The notes under the pieces: generated by a model
What the model saw: the letters and a program-made list of their open reading frames with translations, nothing else
What the model was told of the DNA's origin: nothing
Databases searched by the model: none
DNA from: Endozoicomonas sp965196975
GTDB taxonomy: Bacteria; Pseudomonadota; Gammaproteobacteria; Pseudomonadales; Endozoicomonadaceae
Reading direction: 5' to 3'
NCBI RefSeq assembly: GCF_965196975.1
Contig: NZ_OZ239981.1
Span: 1,860,001-1,924,000, forward strand
DNA: 64,000 bases
Position numbers and translations under genes: made by a program
In this document: positions 9,541 to 17,351 of the stretch, in pieces
Numbering within the stretch: position 1 is the first letter of the stretch
Layout: each line of letters starts with the position of its first letter

Positions 9541-10071
9541 AGCTCAGCCCCTTATATAGATTACCAGTAAAGCCCGCCATCTACCGGCCTACTCACCGGA
9601 CAAAAAAAGAAGATAAAAACCTGACAGGCATACATGACACGATGTTTTACGTGCTTAATTAATGGTCAGCCCACAACAGGAAATGCCTTAAATAACAGCC
9701 TCATTCACCTGCAAGACTGGCCATAGTCTCTAAGATGGGGCTTTTCCAGCTAAATTACAATAGCCATGTCTTTTCGTCCGTTGAAAATCGATAAAGTTCC
9801 ATCAACCAGCAACTGATATGAGGCCTTGCTACTTGAAGGTTCCATGGTGCCTGATTCTAAATCTCTGAATGAGCTTCATTGTTATACGGCGTCAAAAGGA
9901 ATAGCCACACTGCAAGAAAAAACGGAATCGTAAATACAATCGATACCAGTAAAATGTTCAGGCATAGAAAGCATAAAAAAGAACCTGTAACATCAATAAC
10001 TTGCAAAAAAATGACTTTTAGGTAACATAAGACTCGTCCAAGGAGATGTCTCAATGGCTTCCTGGACAAGT
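9541..10071. other. 531-bp gap upstream of lon
   Basis: No credible protein gene. It must contain the lon promoter (minus strand) and holds a good promoter for the tRNA-Pro gene (10001-10028). I could not identify a convincing sigma-32 heat-shock promoter for lon by eye. Confidence 0.6.
10001..10028 (+). promoter_or_regulatory. Promoter of tRNA-Pro(GGG) copy 1
   Basis: TTGCAA (10001-10006) and TAACAT (10023-10028) with a 16-bp spacer, 43 bp before the tRNA 5' end. The second tRNA-Pro copy has the same TTGCAA and 16-bp spacer, which supports both calls. Confidence 0.6.
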
Positions 10072-10148
10072 CGGAGCGTAGCGCAGCCTGGTAGCGCACC
10101 ACAATGGGGTTGTGGGGGTCGGAGGTTCAAATCCTCTCGCTCCGACCA
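10072..10148 (+). tRNA. tRNA-Pro (anticodon GGG), copy 1
   Basis: 77 nt including an encoded CCA. Acceptor arms CGGAGCG / CGCTCCG pair fully; the anticodon stem CCACA / TGTGG encloses loop ATGGGGT, giving anticodon GGG; the T arm GGAGG-TTCAAAT-CCTCT is canonical. The gene is identical to the copy at 40560-40636. Confidence 0.97.
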
Positions 10149-10367
10149 AGTTTCACCAGAATAACAGGATTCTTCCACCTTATTTTTTCTTAAATTATTT
10201 CTATCTTTATTACTCTTGGCTAACTCTACTCCATTAGCATACAGATTAGCGTCAATCCCTCATAACTCCGTCAAGCCAAACCCATCCACCCCCACATAAA
10301 ACTCGAACGTCCTAGTAAAGTCTGCCAGAATTGGAAGATACTCATTTGTATCAAGCAAGCTTACTCA

Positions 10368-10709
10368 ATGAAAAAAACTCTTCTCGTACTAGTATTAAAT
10401 ACCCTACTTTTGTTTGTCACTTCCCCTGTAGTTAGTGCTGAAATCCCTTCTGGACCAAAGAAACGATTCAAGAGTGAAGTACAGGAAATGACAATCATCA
10501 TGGATCTCAGCAGCAGACAAGCTGAGCAAATTATGGAATTAAAAATCGAGCTTTATAAAAAAAACCAACAGGCAAGAAAGCAATTTTCTGATAATTCACC
10601 TGAACTATCTTCTGCGCATAAAGAAAATTTTCAAGACTACCGAAAAAGCGTTTCTAAAATAATCAACAAGAAACAACTGGAAACACTTTGGGGAAATGAA
10701 AACATTTGA
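10368..10709 (+). CDS. Small exported protein of unknown function
   Basis: 113 residues. An N-terminal signal peptide is clear (MKKTLLVLVLNTLLLFVTS.., probable cleavage after VSA near residue 24). The mature part is charged and mostly helical. The segment MDLSSRQAEQIMELKIELYKK resembles the LTxxQ-type helical repeats of Spy/CpxP periplasmic proteins, but the match is weak and I do not assign that family. It stands alone between tRNA-Pro and the convergent CorC-type gene. Confidence 0.6.
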   Translation: MKKTLLVLVLNTLLLFVTSPVVSAEIPSGPKKRFKSEVQEMTIIMDLSSRQAEQIMELKIELYKKNQQARKQFSDNSPELSSAHKENFQDYRKSVSKIINKKQLETLWGNENI

Positions 10710-10851
10710 CCCCATAAAAACCCTATTTTGTTACAAAGCTCATTAGCACCAATACCCACCCATAAAAATGGGAATCAATTCACGGGGAAAGTGACAATTT
10801 AGATAAAAACACACTATCAAGTACTGTTATCTAATTAAAAGCAGTTCATTA

Positions 10852-12153
10852 CTATAAACTGTCAAGAACTCTTCTTCTCACCAGTATTTTTTCTGGTCGG
10901 TTACCTTCCACCGACAGCAGGATAAATTGCCAGCCTTCCCACTCGACCGATTCGCCGACTATCGGCATCTCCCCAAGGCACCACATCATCATACCACTCA
11001 GGGTATGGTACCCACGCTTGCTCTCGTCCGGAACGCTATCCAGTTCGAGCAGGTCTCTGAACACGGAAACCGGTATCAGTCCATCCATGGTCCAGCTGCC
11101 ATCAACATGCTGCTCAGACCAGTTATCCTCTGGAAGGCTGGATTTAAACTCCCCGGCCAGAGCCTCCAGCAGATCACCATGGGTCACAATGCCTTTCAGG
11201 TCTCCATACTCGTCAACCACAAATACCAGGTGATCATTGCATTGACGATAAAACTCAAGAAGCCTTGAACCACTCCAGCTTTTCGGGACAAACACCGCTG
11301 GCTGGGTAACGGCTTTAATCGCATCATTGTCCCCTGCCCCTGTGAACTTGATGTTCAACAGCTGCTTGGCGGACAACACCCCAATAGGGTTATCCATATC
11401 TCCCTCGATAACCGGGAAGCGCTCATGACCACAGGCCAACAGGCACTGCAAATTCTCATCAAGGGATTTTCGCAGATCAAACGCCTTCATCTCACTGCGT
11501 GGCGTCATTAATGAAGAGACTTTCCGATCATCCAGATGGAATACATTCCGCACCATGTCACGCTCATGGGCTTCAATAACCCCAGTGCGAGAACCTTCAT
11601 TAACCAAGGCAAAAATATCTTCTTCGATAATATTCTCTTCCGATTCACCACCGCTTTTGCCCAGCAAACGCAACAGTAAATCCGTTGACCAGGCCAGCAG
11701 GGAAACAAAAGGTTTGGAAAACAGCACAAGAAGGCTTAGCGGACGCGCCATCATACGGGCAAACAGTTCGGGGTTAAGCTGCGCCAGTCTTTTGGGAACC
11801 AGCTCGCCCACAACAATGGATAAATAGGTAATAACAATAACGACAACCGCCGTCGATGCAGCCGATGCGGTTTTTCTGGAAATATCAAAGGTGGACATAT
11901 ACTCGGCCAGGGGGGCTGCCAACGCCGCCTCACCATAGATGCCATTGAGCAGACCAATTACCGTGATACCAATCTGCACCGTCGATAAAAAGCGGGTCGG
12001 CTCTTCACCCAGTTTGATGGCGGTAGCAGCCCCGGCATCCCCTTTGTCAGCCAGCTTTTGCAGACGGCTTTTACGGGCCGATACCAGAGCAATCTCAGAC
12101 ATGGCAAAGACGCCATTCAGCAGAATCAGCGCAGTCAGTATCAGCACATCCAT
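10852..12153 (-). CDS. CNNM/CorC-HlyC family membrane protein (hemolysin-like)
   Basis: 433 residues. The N-terminal DUF21/CNNM transmembrane domain covers about residues 1-190 (MDVLILTALILLNGVFAMSEIALVS), two CBS domains follow at about 205-330 (VSSLMTPRSEMKAF; FVVDEYGDLKGIVTHGDLLEAL), and a CorC_HlyC domain ends the protein. The family is linked to magnesium and cobalt transport or efflux in the inner membrane; the hemolysin label is historical. Monocistronic by position. Confidence 0.92.
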   Translation of the reverse strand: MDVLILTALILLNGVFAMSEIALVSARKSRLQKLADKGDAGAATAIKLGEEPTRFLSTVQIGITVIGLLNGIYGEAALAAPLAEYMSTFDISRKTASAASTAVVVIVITYLSIVVGELVPKRLAQLNPELFARMMARPLSLLVLFSKPFVSLLAWSTDLLLRLLGKSGGESEENIIEEDIFALVNEGSRTGVIEAHERDMVRNVFHLDDRKVSSLMTPRSEMKAFDLRKSLDENLQCLLACGHERFPVIEGDMDNPIGVLSAKQLLNIKFTGAGDNDAIKAVTQPAVFVPKSWSGSRLLEFYRQCNDHLVFVVDEYGDLKGIVTHGDLLEALAGEFKSSLPEDNWSEQHVDGSWTMDGLIPVSVFRDLLELDSVPDESKRGYHTLSGMMMWCLGEMPIVGESVEWEGWQFILLSVEGNRPEKILVRRRVLDSL

Positions 12154-12692
12154 GAATACACCTCTTCAAACATGCTGACCGGATCCTTATTTAATCGGCT
12201 TAATAACATTTGTCAGACCCTGTTGGCGGTTGAGCCTGCTTGGTAGCAAAACTATAGAACTGATTAATGGCATAATAAATCACTGTATTCTCTTATTTTC
12301 CCTCAGAGATTTTCTGTGTAACATTGACCTGCTTTACCCCTGCAGCGAAGTGTCAGCAATTTGCTACTCATCCGTAAATAAAATTCAATGAAACATCAGT
12401 ATTTTCATTGAACTGCCCTGCAGCTGATTAATTTCCAACCTCTGGAAGAACGATTTCAAGAAAACACCAACCACCGTGAATTCAACTTTTCTTATTGCAT
12501 GAAAGCTATTGCCTTGTGCTGAATTGTTAATGCCATAGACAAAAACAGCTGATAGAATCGTTTCAACTTGCTAAACCAACATGATGTGGGCATGTGAAAT
12601 CCTCAACAAGTTCTTGATTACAAATGGTGATTAAGGCGTATTCAGGTTAACTTCCCATAGAAATTATTACTGCAAAACACAGGAGTATTGCG
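12154..12692. other. 539-bp gap between corC-like gene and lacI-type gene
   Basis: No gene seen. A 10-bp perfect hairpin, TTCAATGAAA (12384-12393) with TTTCATTGAA (12403-12412), lies here. Two imperfect dyads with the GAA..CG..TTC pattern of LacI-family operators, near 12447 and at 12555-12564, could be autoregulatory sites but are weak. Confidence 0.45.
12384..12412. repeat. AT-rich hairpin upstream of the LacI-type gene
   Basis: Perfect 10-bp stem TTCAATGAAA / TTTCATTGAA with a 9-bp loop. It shares CAATGAAA with the clpP-clpX hairpin at 44390-44426. Function unknown. Confidence 0.5.
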
Positions 12693-13679
12693 GTGAAAGC
12701 GACCATTAAAGATGTTGCCAAAGCAGCCGGTGTTTCCATTTCAACGGTTTCTTACGCCATCAATGGAAATGAACGCATCAGTGAAACAACCCGACAGCGG
12801 GTACTGGACGTTGCCAAAGAGCTGAACTACGTCGCTAATAGAAATGCAAAACTCTTAAAACAAAAGAAGACCCGTACCATTGGTCTTTTTTTTAACTCAT
12901 GGTTTTCCCCCATATACAGTGACACTGTTCACAGCATTGAAAAGACTGTACATAAAATGGGCTACGATCTGGTTGCCTGTAGTCTGTATGGTGAAGAGCA
13001 CTCCACTGCTTACAAATACCTTCGCGACGGTATGGTGGATGGTGCTGTTTTCCTTACCAGCTCATTCGATGATAAGTTCCTGCATGCTGTTGCATCGGAA
13101 GATCTTCCGATGGTCGTCCTCAACCAGCAAATCCAAGGCCTTCATATCTACAACGTTCTGATCGATCATTATGGTGGCGATTATACCGCAACCAAAGCAC
13201 TGATATCTTCCGGCTGCAGAGAAGTTTATTACTTCAGCGGCTCTCCGGGTTCCTACGATAACCAGCAACGCCTTGATGGCTATTCCGCAGCACTTGCCTG
13301 TTTCAATATTGAATTCAACAGTGAATTTATTGTACATGCCGAACTCACTGAAGAGAGTGGTTATCAGCAGATGAAAGCCCTTCTGGAAAAAGGTGTGGTC
13401 CCCCGTGCCATTTTTTCCAGTAGCGATGAGATGGCGATCGGTATTATTCGTGCAAGTCGTGAACATGGCATTACTGTTCCCGGCGATCTTAAACTGGTTG
13501 GTTTTAATGATATCCCCGAGTCTGGATTCACTGTGCCGGCGCTGACCACTGTCTCCTATCATAAATCGAAAATGGGCAGTCTGGCCGCAGAAATACTCTT
13601 TAGTGCCATTAATGGGAATAGCGATATTGACTCTCACAACATCATTTCCACCTGCTTAATCAAAAGGGATAGTTTTTAA
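12693..13679 (+). CDS. LacI family transcriptional regulator
   Basis: 328 residues. The N-terminal LacI helix-turn-helix is exact in form (TIKDVAKAAGVSISTVSYAINGNERISETTRQRV), followed by a sugar-binding-protein-like effector domain (about 60-328). The start is GTG at 12693 with AGGAG at 12681-12685. No sugar transport or catabolic gene is next to it: the next 115 bp end at an IS66 insertion, beyond which lies an unrelated convergent gene. Its regulon is therefore elsewhere or lost. Confidence 0.93.
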   Translation: MKATIKDVAKAAGVSISTVSYAINGNERISETTRQRVLDVAKELNYVANRNAKLLKQKKTRTIGLFFNSWFSPIYSDTVHSIEKTVHKMGYDLVACSLYGEEHSTAYKYLRDGMVDGAVFLTSSFDDKFLHAVASEDLPMVVLNQQIQGLHIYNVLIDHYGGDYTATKALISSGCREVYYFSGSPGSYDNQQRLDGYSAALACFNIEFNSEFIVHAELTEESGYQQMKALLEKGVVPRAIFSSSDEMAIGIIRASREHGITVPGDLKLVGFNDIPESGFTVPALTTVSYHKSKMGSLAAEILFSAINGNSDIDSHNIISTCLIKRDSF

Positions 13680-13786
13680 TTTAAGGAGTATTCTTATTTT
13701 CTATGCCGTTTTTTTAAACTGATTAAGCTTCACGCCAGAGCCAGCTGATTCGAGATATTATCGCGTTTAAACATCAAATTTCAGTA

Positions 13787-13794
13787 AAATCAGT
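13787..13794. repeat. Target-site duplication (left) of IS66
   Basis: AAATCAGT directly abuts the left inverted repeat and is repeated exactly at 15394-15401. Eight-bp duplications are the rule for IS66. Confidence 0.95.
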
Positions 13795-15393
13795 GTAACT
13801 ATTCAGCACCCTTCATATAAATCTGGAATTTTCTGATTTTTCGACCATCATCTTATACTCAATTTTTCTAACAAATCTCCAGTATGGAACCAGACTTCCC
13901 AGCTACTCCGTTTACCGAAGCTCTCCTTAAAGAGAATGAAGAGCTTCGGACCGAGAATGCGCTTTTACGGGAACGTTGCAGCGAACTGGAAGAAAGGGTT
14001 AATAAAAACAGTCAAAACAGTAGTAAGCCACCATCGTCAGATGGTTATCAAAAGCCCAGTAAAAAAGGGAGTGATAAAGGTGATACATCTTCCAAAGAAG
14101 CCCCCTGCTCCTCACAGGAAACACCGAACCCCAAAAGCCTTAGACCATCTTCAGGCAATAAACCAGGTGGCCAGAAAGGTCATCAAGGCTCTTGTTTGAG
14201 ACGTGTCGCCTTACCCGATTATGTCAGGCATCTGAAGGTTGAAAAATGTTGCTGTTGCCAGTCTTCGCTTATCGATATTAAACCCACCAAATACATTGAG
14301 CGACAGGTTTTTGATCCAGGTAGACCCGGAGAATTTGAAGTTACCGCGTACTGGGCAGACGTTAAAGTATGTCCTTGTGGTAAACGGAACACCGCTGAGT
14401 TTCCCCAAGGAGTGAAAGCCGCTGCTCAATACGGAGAAGTGACTCAGGCAATGGCTGTTCATTTAAACCAGTATCACTTCATCCCATATCACCGGGTGTC
14501 TGAGTATTTCAATACTATTTATTGCATGAGTGTCAGCGCAGGCTCTGTTGCCAATTTTGTTGCCTATACCCATGAGAACCTGGCCTCTACTGAGCAGAGT
14601 ATCCGCGATGCTTTACAAGAAAGTCCGGTTGCAGGAGCGGATGAAACTGGCATGCGGGTTGACGGTTCACTGTGGTGGTTACACATTATGCGAGATGACC
14701 AATGGACGCTTTACTACCTCTCAGAAAGGCGAGGTTGTGAAGCAATGGATGCAATGGGCATCCTGCTGACTTTTGCAGGCATTCTGGTTCACGATCATTG
14801 GAAGTCCTACTTTGCCTATGCGGCAGTGCATGTGCTTTGTAATGCCCATCATCTGAGAGAGCTTCAGGGAGTTGTCGATAGGGATGCGAATAAGCTGGCT
14901 CTGCGGCTGATGAAATTGCTTACGCTCTCCTGGCACTTCTGCAAGAAATACAAAGCAGCCGGTCTGACTCAAATGCCTGGTGCAATACAGCTTCGCATTG
15001 AGACGATATACGACCAAATCCTTCAAAGGGCTCTCACGAAGGAAACCGCTTATATGGAAAAACAACGACAGGTGCTTGGACGTAAGAAGGTCAGGAATAC
15101 CAAGGCCTACAACCTGTTCAAAAGGCTTATTGAGTTTAAGGTTGAAACGTTGCGCTTCATGTCGGACTTTTCAATTCCCTTCGATAACAATGGCAGTGAA
15201 CGTGATGCCAGGATGGCCAAACTTAAGCAGAAGATCTCAGGCTGCTTCAGAAGCGAAGACGGAGGTACCATGTTTACCCGAATCCGAAGCTATTTATCAT
15301 CTGCTAAAAAGCAGGGGTTGAACATATTTCAGGCGCTTCTTAAAGCGGTTCGAAATTACAACAATACGCCTTTGCTGGGTGCTGAATAGTTAC
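13795..15393 (+). mobile_element. Complete IS66-family insertion sequence (1599 bp, copy 2)
   Basis: Perfect 17-bp terminal inverted repeats (GTAACTATTCAGCACCC at 13795-13811 and its complement at 15377-15393) bound one transposase gene. Exact 8-bp target duplications flank it. No tnpA/tnpB accessory genes are present, as in the single-gene (ISBst12-like) branch of IS66. The element landed so that the duplication overlaps the first base of the TAA complement at 15401-15403, leaving the neighbouring minus-strand gene intact. Confidence 0.97.
13884..15389 (+). CDS. IS66 family transposase (TnpC-type, single-gene element)
   Basis: 501 residues. An N-terminal leucine-zipper-like coiled coil (ENEELRTENALLRERCSELEER) is followed by a basic Ser/Pro-rich linker with the SSKPPSSDGY motif, a zinc-finger-like cysteine region (about residues 120-180, CCCCQSS and CPCG) and the DDE catalytic domain (ADETGMRVDG, VHDHWKSY, NNGSERDARMAK). 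The gene spans nearly the whole element and its stop lies inside the right inverted repeat. It looks functional. Confidence 0.96.
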   Translation: MEPDFPATPFTEALLKENEELRTENALLRERCSELEERVNKNSQNSSKPPSSDGYQKPSKKGSDKGDTSSKEAPCSSQETPNPKSLRPSSGNKPGGQKGHQGSCLRRVALPDYVRHLKVEKCCCCQSSLIDIKPTKYIERQVFDPGRPGEFEVTAYWADVKVCPCGKRNTAEFPQGVKAAAQYGEVTQAMAVHLNQYHFIPYHRVSEYFNTIYCMSVSAGSVANFVAYTHENLASTEQSIRDALQESPVAGADETGMRVDGSLWWLHIMRDDQWTLYYLSERRGCEAMDAMGILLTFAGILVHDHWKSYFAYAAVHVLCNAHHLRELQGVVDRDANKLALRLMKLLTLSWHFCKKYKAAGLTQMPGAIQLRIETIYDQILQRALTKETAYMEKQRQVLGRKKVRNTKAYNLFKRLIEFKVETLRFMSDFSIPFDNNGSERDARMAKLKQKISGCFRSEDGGTMFTRIRSYLSSAKKQGLNIFQALLKAVRNYNNTPLLGAE

Positions 15394-15401
15394 AAATCAG
15401 T
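15394..15401. repeat. Target-site duplication (right) of IS66
   Basis: AAATCAGT, same as 13787-13794. Its last base is also the first base of the TTA that forms the stop codon of the yecE-like gene on the minus strand. Confidence 0.95.
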
Positions 15402-16255
15402 TAAAAGATTGCCAATTGCTCTGCCTGTTCTGGAAGGTTCAAAGGCTCCCAACCATCCAGATCTTTAAAATAATTATGAAAACTCTGAGCCTGATAAGGA
15501 ACATCAAGGTTACTGGGACTGTGCATAAAGAAGAAAGGATATTTCCCTTGAGCAATCCACTCCTGCAACTTGGACTTCCAGGGCTCCAGATATTGCTCAT
15601 CATAGGCACTGTCTCCCAGCCCAATAAAACGAACTATTGGAAACTCCCCTGTGGAAATGGCATGAACAGGAAGTTGGGGCTTTTTACCCTGAGCATCTCT
15701 TTCAGCGTCACTCTTCGCAGGCCTGCTGAATAACGACCGGCTATCAAAACACACTCGATCAATATTCAAGTTCATCAGCAGGCGATTGAGCTGACGTTCT
15801 TCATCACCTTTATTGAAAAAAGCACGATGACGAACCTCGACAGCATATGAATAATGTTCTGGCAATGACGTTAAAAAGTATTCAAGTTCAATAAAACGGG
15901 AAGGGTCAAAAGCAGCAGGCAACTGGATCATGAAAGGACCAAGGAAATCACTCAATGGACTCAATCGCTGAAAGAACTGGTGAAGTCTGTCACCATTTAC
16001 TAAATGCCCAGTATGAGTCACTTCTCTGGGTAATTTGAAACAGAAGCGGAAACCGGGTGTTAACTGAGCCTTCCAGTTCGCCACAGTGGCTTCGCTGGGT
16101 AATGCGTAAAAAGTGGTATTCCCTTCAACCGTGTTAAAAGCATTACTGTAATGACTCAGAAAGTCTTTACTGGAGGCATTCTGCGGGAACAGCCCTCCCA
16201 ACCAGTCCCGGTTGCTCCACATGGGCAATCCAAGAAAATAGGGAGGTTTTGACAT
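15401..16255 (-). CDS. DUF72 / YecE family protein
   Basis: 284 residues, the family length. DUF72 proteins fold as a TIM-like barrel; their biochemical role is not established. Family features seen are the N-terminal GLPMWSNRDWLGGLFP, the FYALPSEATVANWKAQLTPGFRFCFKLPREVTH block and VEVRHRAFF. It follows recR by 17 bp, so it is probably the last gene of dnaX-ybaB-recR-yecE. The IS66 insertion ends exactly at its stop codon, which is preserved. Confidence 0.88.
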   Translation of the reverse strand: MSKPPYFLGLPMWSNRDWLGGLFPQNASSKDFLSHYSNAFNTVEGNTTFYALPSEATVANWKAQLTPGFRFCFKLPREVTHTGHLVNGDRLHQFFQRLSPLSDFLGPFMIQLPAAFDPSRFIELEYFLTSLPEHYSYAVEVRHRAFFNKGDEERQLNRLLMNLNIDRVCFDSRSLFSRPAKSDAERDAQGKKPQLPVHAISTGEFPIVRFIGLGDSAYDEQYLEPWKSKLQEWIAQGKYPFFFMHSPSNLDVPYQAQSFHNYFKDLDGWEPLNLPEQAEQLAIF

Positions 16256-16272
16256 CGTTTACCAATCTCCGG

Positions 16273-16872
16273 TCAGATTTCAACCTTTTTACGACCTGCC
16301 AATGCATGAGCCAAGGTACCACCATCCACAAATTCAAGCTCCCCTCCCAGGGGAACACCATGGGCGATGCGAGTGGCCGTCACACCAAGAGATTTCAGCT
16401 CTTCAGCAATATAGTGAGCCGTAGCCTCGCCTTCAACGTTAGGGTTAGTGGCCAGAATAACTTCGTCAACCTGGTTTTCTGTCACCGTTTTCAACAAATG
16501 TTCAATGCCAATATCTTCTGGACCGATACCATCAATAGGCGACAAATGCCCCATCAACACAAAATATCGTCCCGAGAAACCACCAGCCTGCTCAAAGGCC
16601 ATAACGTCCGAAGGATTCTCGACAATGCACAAAAGTTTTTCATCTCTGCCAGGGTTGGCACAGATCTGACAGACAGGCTCTTCGGTGAGCGTACGACAAT
16701 GCTGACATCGCCCTACCCCTTCGGCAGCCTGCTTGAGAGCAGCAGACAAGCGCACAGCCCCATCACGATCCCTTTCCAGCAGATGCAATGCCATTCGCTG
16801 AGCCGAGCGCGGCCCCACTCCTGGTAGACAACGCAATGACTCCATCAATTCCCTGATCATGGGGCTGAACAT
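16273..16872 (-). CDS. recR: Recombination mediator protein RecR
   Basis: 199 residues from the chosen ATG at 16870-16872; an upstream in-frame start would add 13 residues not typical of RecR. Helix-hairpin-helix motif (LRCLPGVGPRSAQRM), a four-cysteine zinc finger (CQHC..CQIC), and a Toprim domain (LCIVENPSDVMAFE) are in family order. It acts with RecF and RecO to load RecA at gaps. The dnaX-ybaB-recR arrangement is conserved in gammaproteobacteria. Confidence 0.96.
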   Translation of the reverse strand: MFSPMIRELMESLRCLPGVGPRSAQRMALHLLERDRDGAVRLSAALKQAAEGVGRCQHCRTLTEEPVCQICANPGRDEKLLCIVENPSDVMAFEQAGGFSGRYFVLMGHLSPIDGIGPEDIGIEHLLKTVTENQVDEVILATNPNVEGEATAHYIAEELKSLGVTATRIAHGVPLGGELEFVDGGTLAHALAGRKKVEI

Positions 16873-16956
16873 AAACGAAACCTGAATAAAAATGACAAAC
16901 CTGCCCGACACCCATTATTCCTACACACCAGCATAAGAGTGTCGGGCGTAAGTAGT

Positions 16957-17283
16957 TTAGAATGGTAATTTCATACCGGCTGGAAGGCCAAGTCCTGAGG
17001 TAAGCTCTCCCATCTTTTCCTTGCTGTTCTCTTCCACCTTACGAACTGCATCATTTACAGCAGCAGCCAGCAGATCTTCCAGCATCTCCTTGTCTTCTTC
17101 AAACAGACTTGGATCAATCTCTACTTTACGTACATCATAACGGCCGGTCATGATCACCTTAACCAGGCCGGCACCGGCTTCGCCAGTTACTTCTGCATTG
17201 GCCAACTCCTCCTGGAGTTTCTGCATATCTTCCTGCATTTTCTGGGCCTGCTTCATCAGATTGCCCATGCCACCTTTAAACAT
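16957..17283 (-). CDS. ybaB: YbaB/EbfC family nucleoid-associated protein
   Basis: 108 residues, full length. The family binds DNA as a dimer. Recognised by the N-terminal MFKGGMGNLMKQAQKMQEDMQ helix, the GLVKVIMTGRYDVRKVEIDPSL core strand and the C-terminal GLGLPAGMKLPF. It sits between dnaX and recR, the standard position, 68 bp after dnaX. Confidence 0.96.
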   Translation of the reverse strand: MFKGGMGNLMKQAQKMQEDMQKLQEELANAEVTGEAGAGLVKVIMTGRYDVRKVEIDPSLFEEDKEMLEDLLAAAVNDAVRKVEENSKEKMGELTSGLGLPAGMKLPF

Positions 17284-17351
17284 ATTGACCTCTGCACAAA
17301 AAACACCAGAGAAGAATCACCAGATTTCATCGGTAACCCCGCTCAGGCTTT

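Noticed and set aside
9857..10178. Short protein frames across tRNA-Pro
   Set aside because: The coding impression comes from the tRNA sequence itself; the same peptide appears at the second tRNA copy.
12555..12564. GAATCGTTTC as a firm LacI-family operator
   Set aside because: The dyad has mismatches and lies 129 bp before the start codon; too weak to list as a site.
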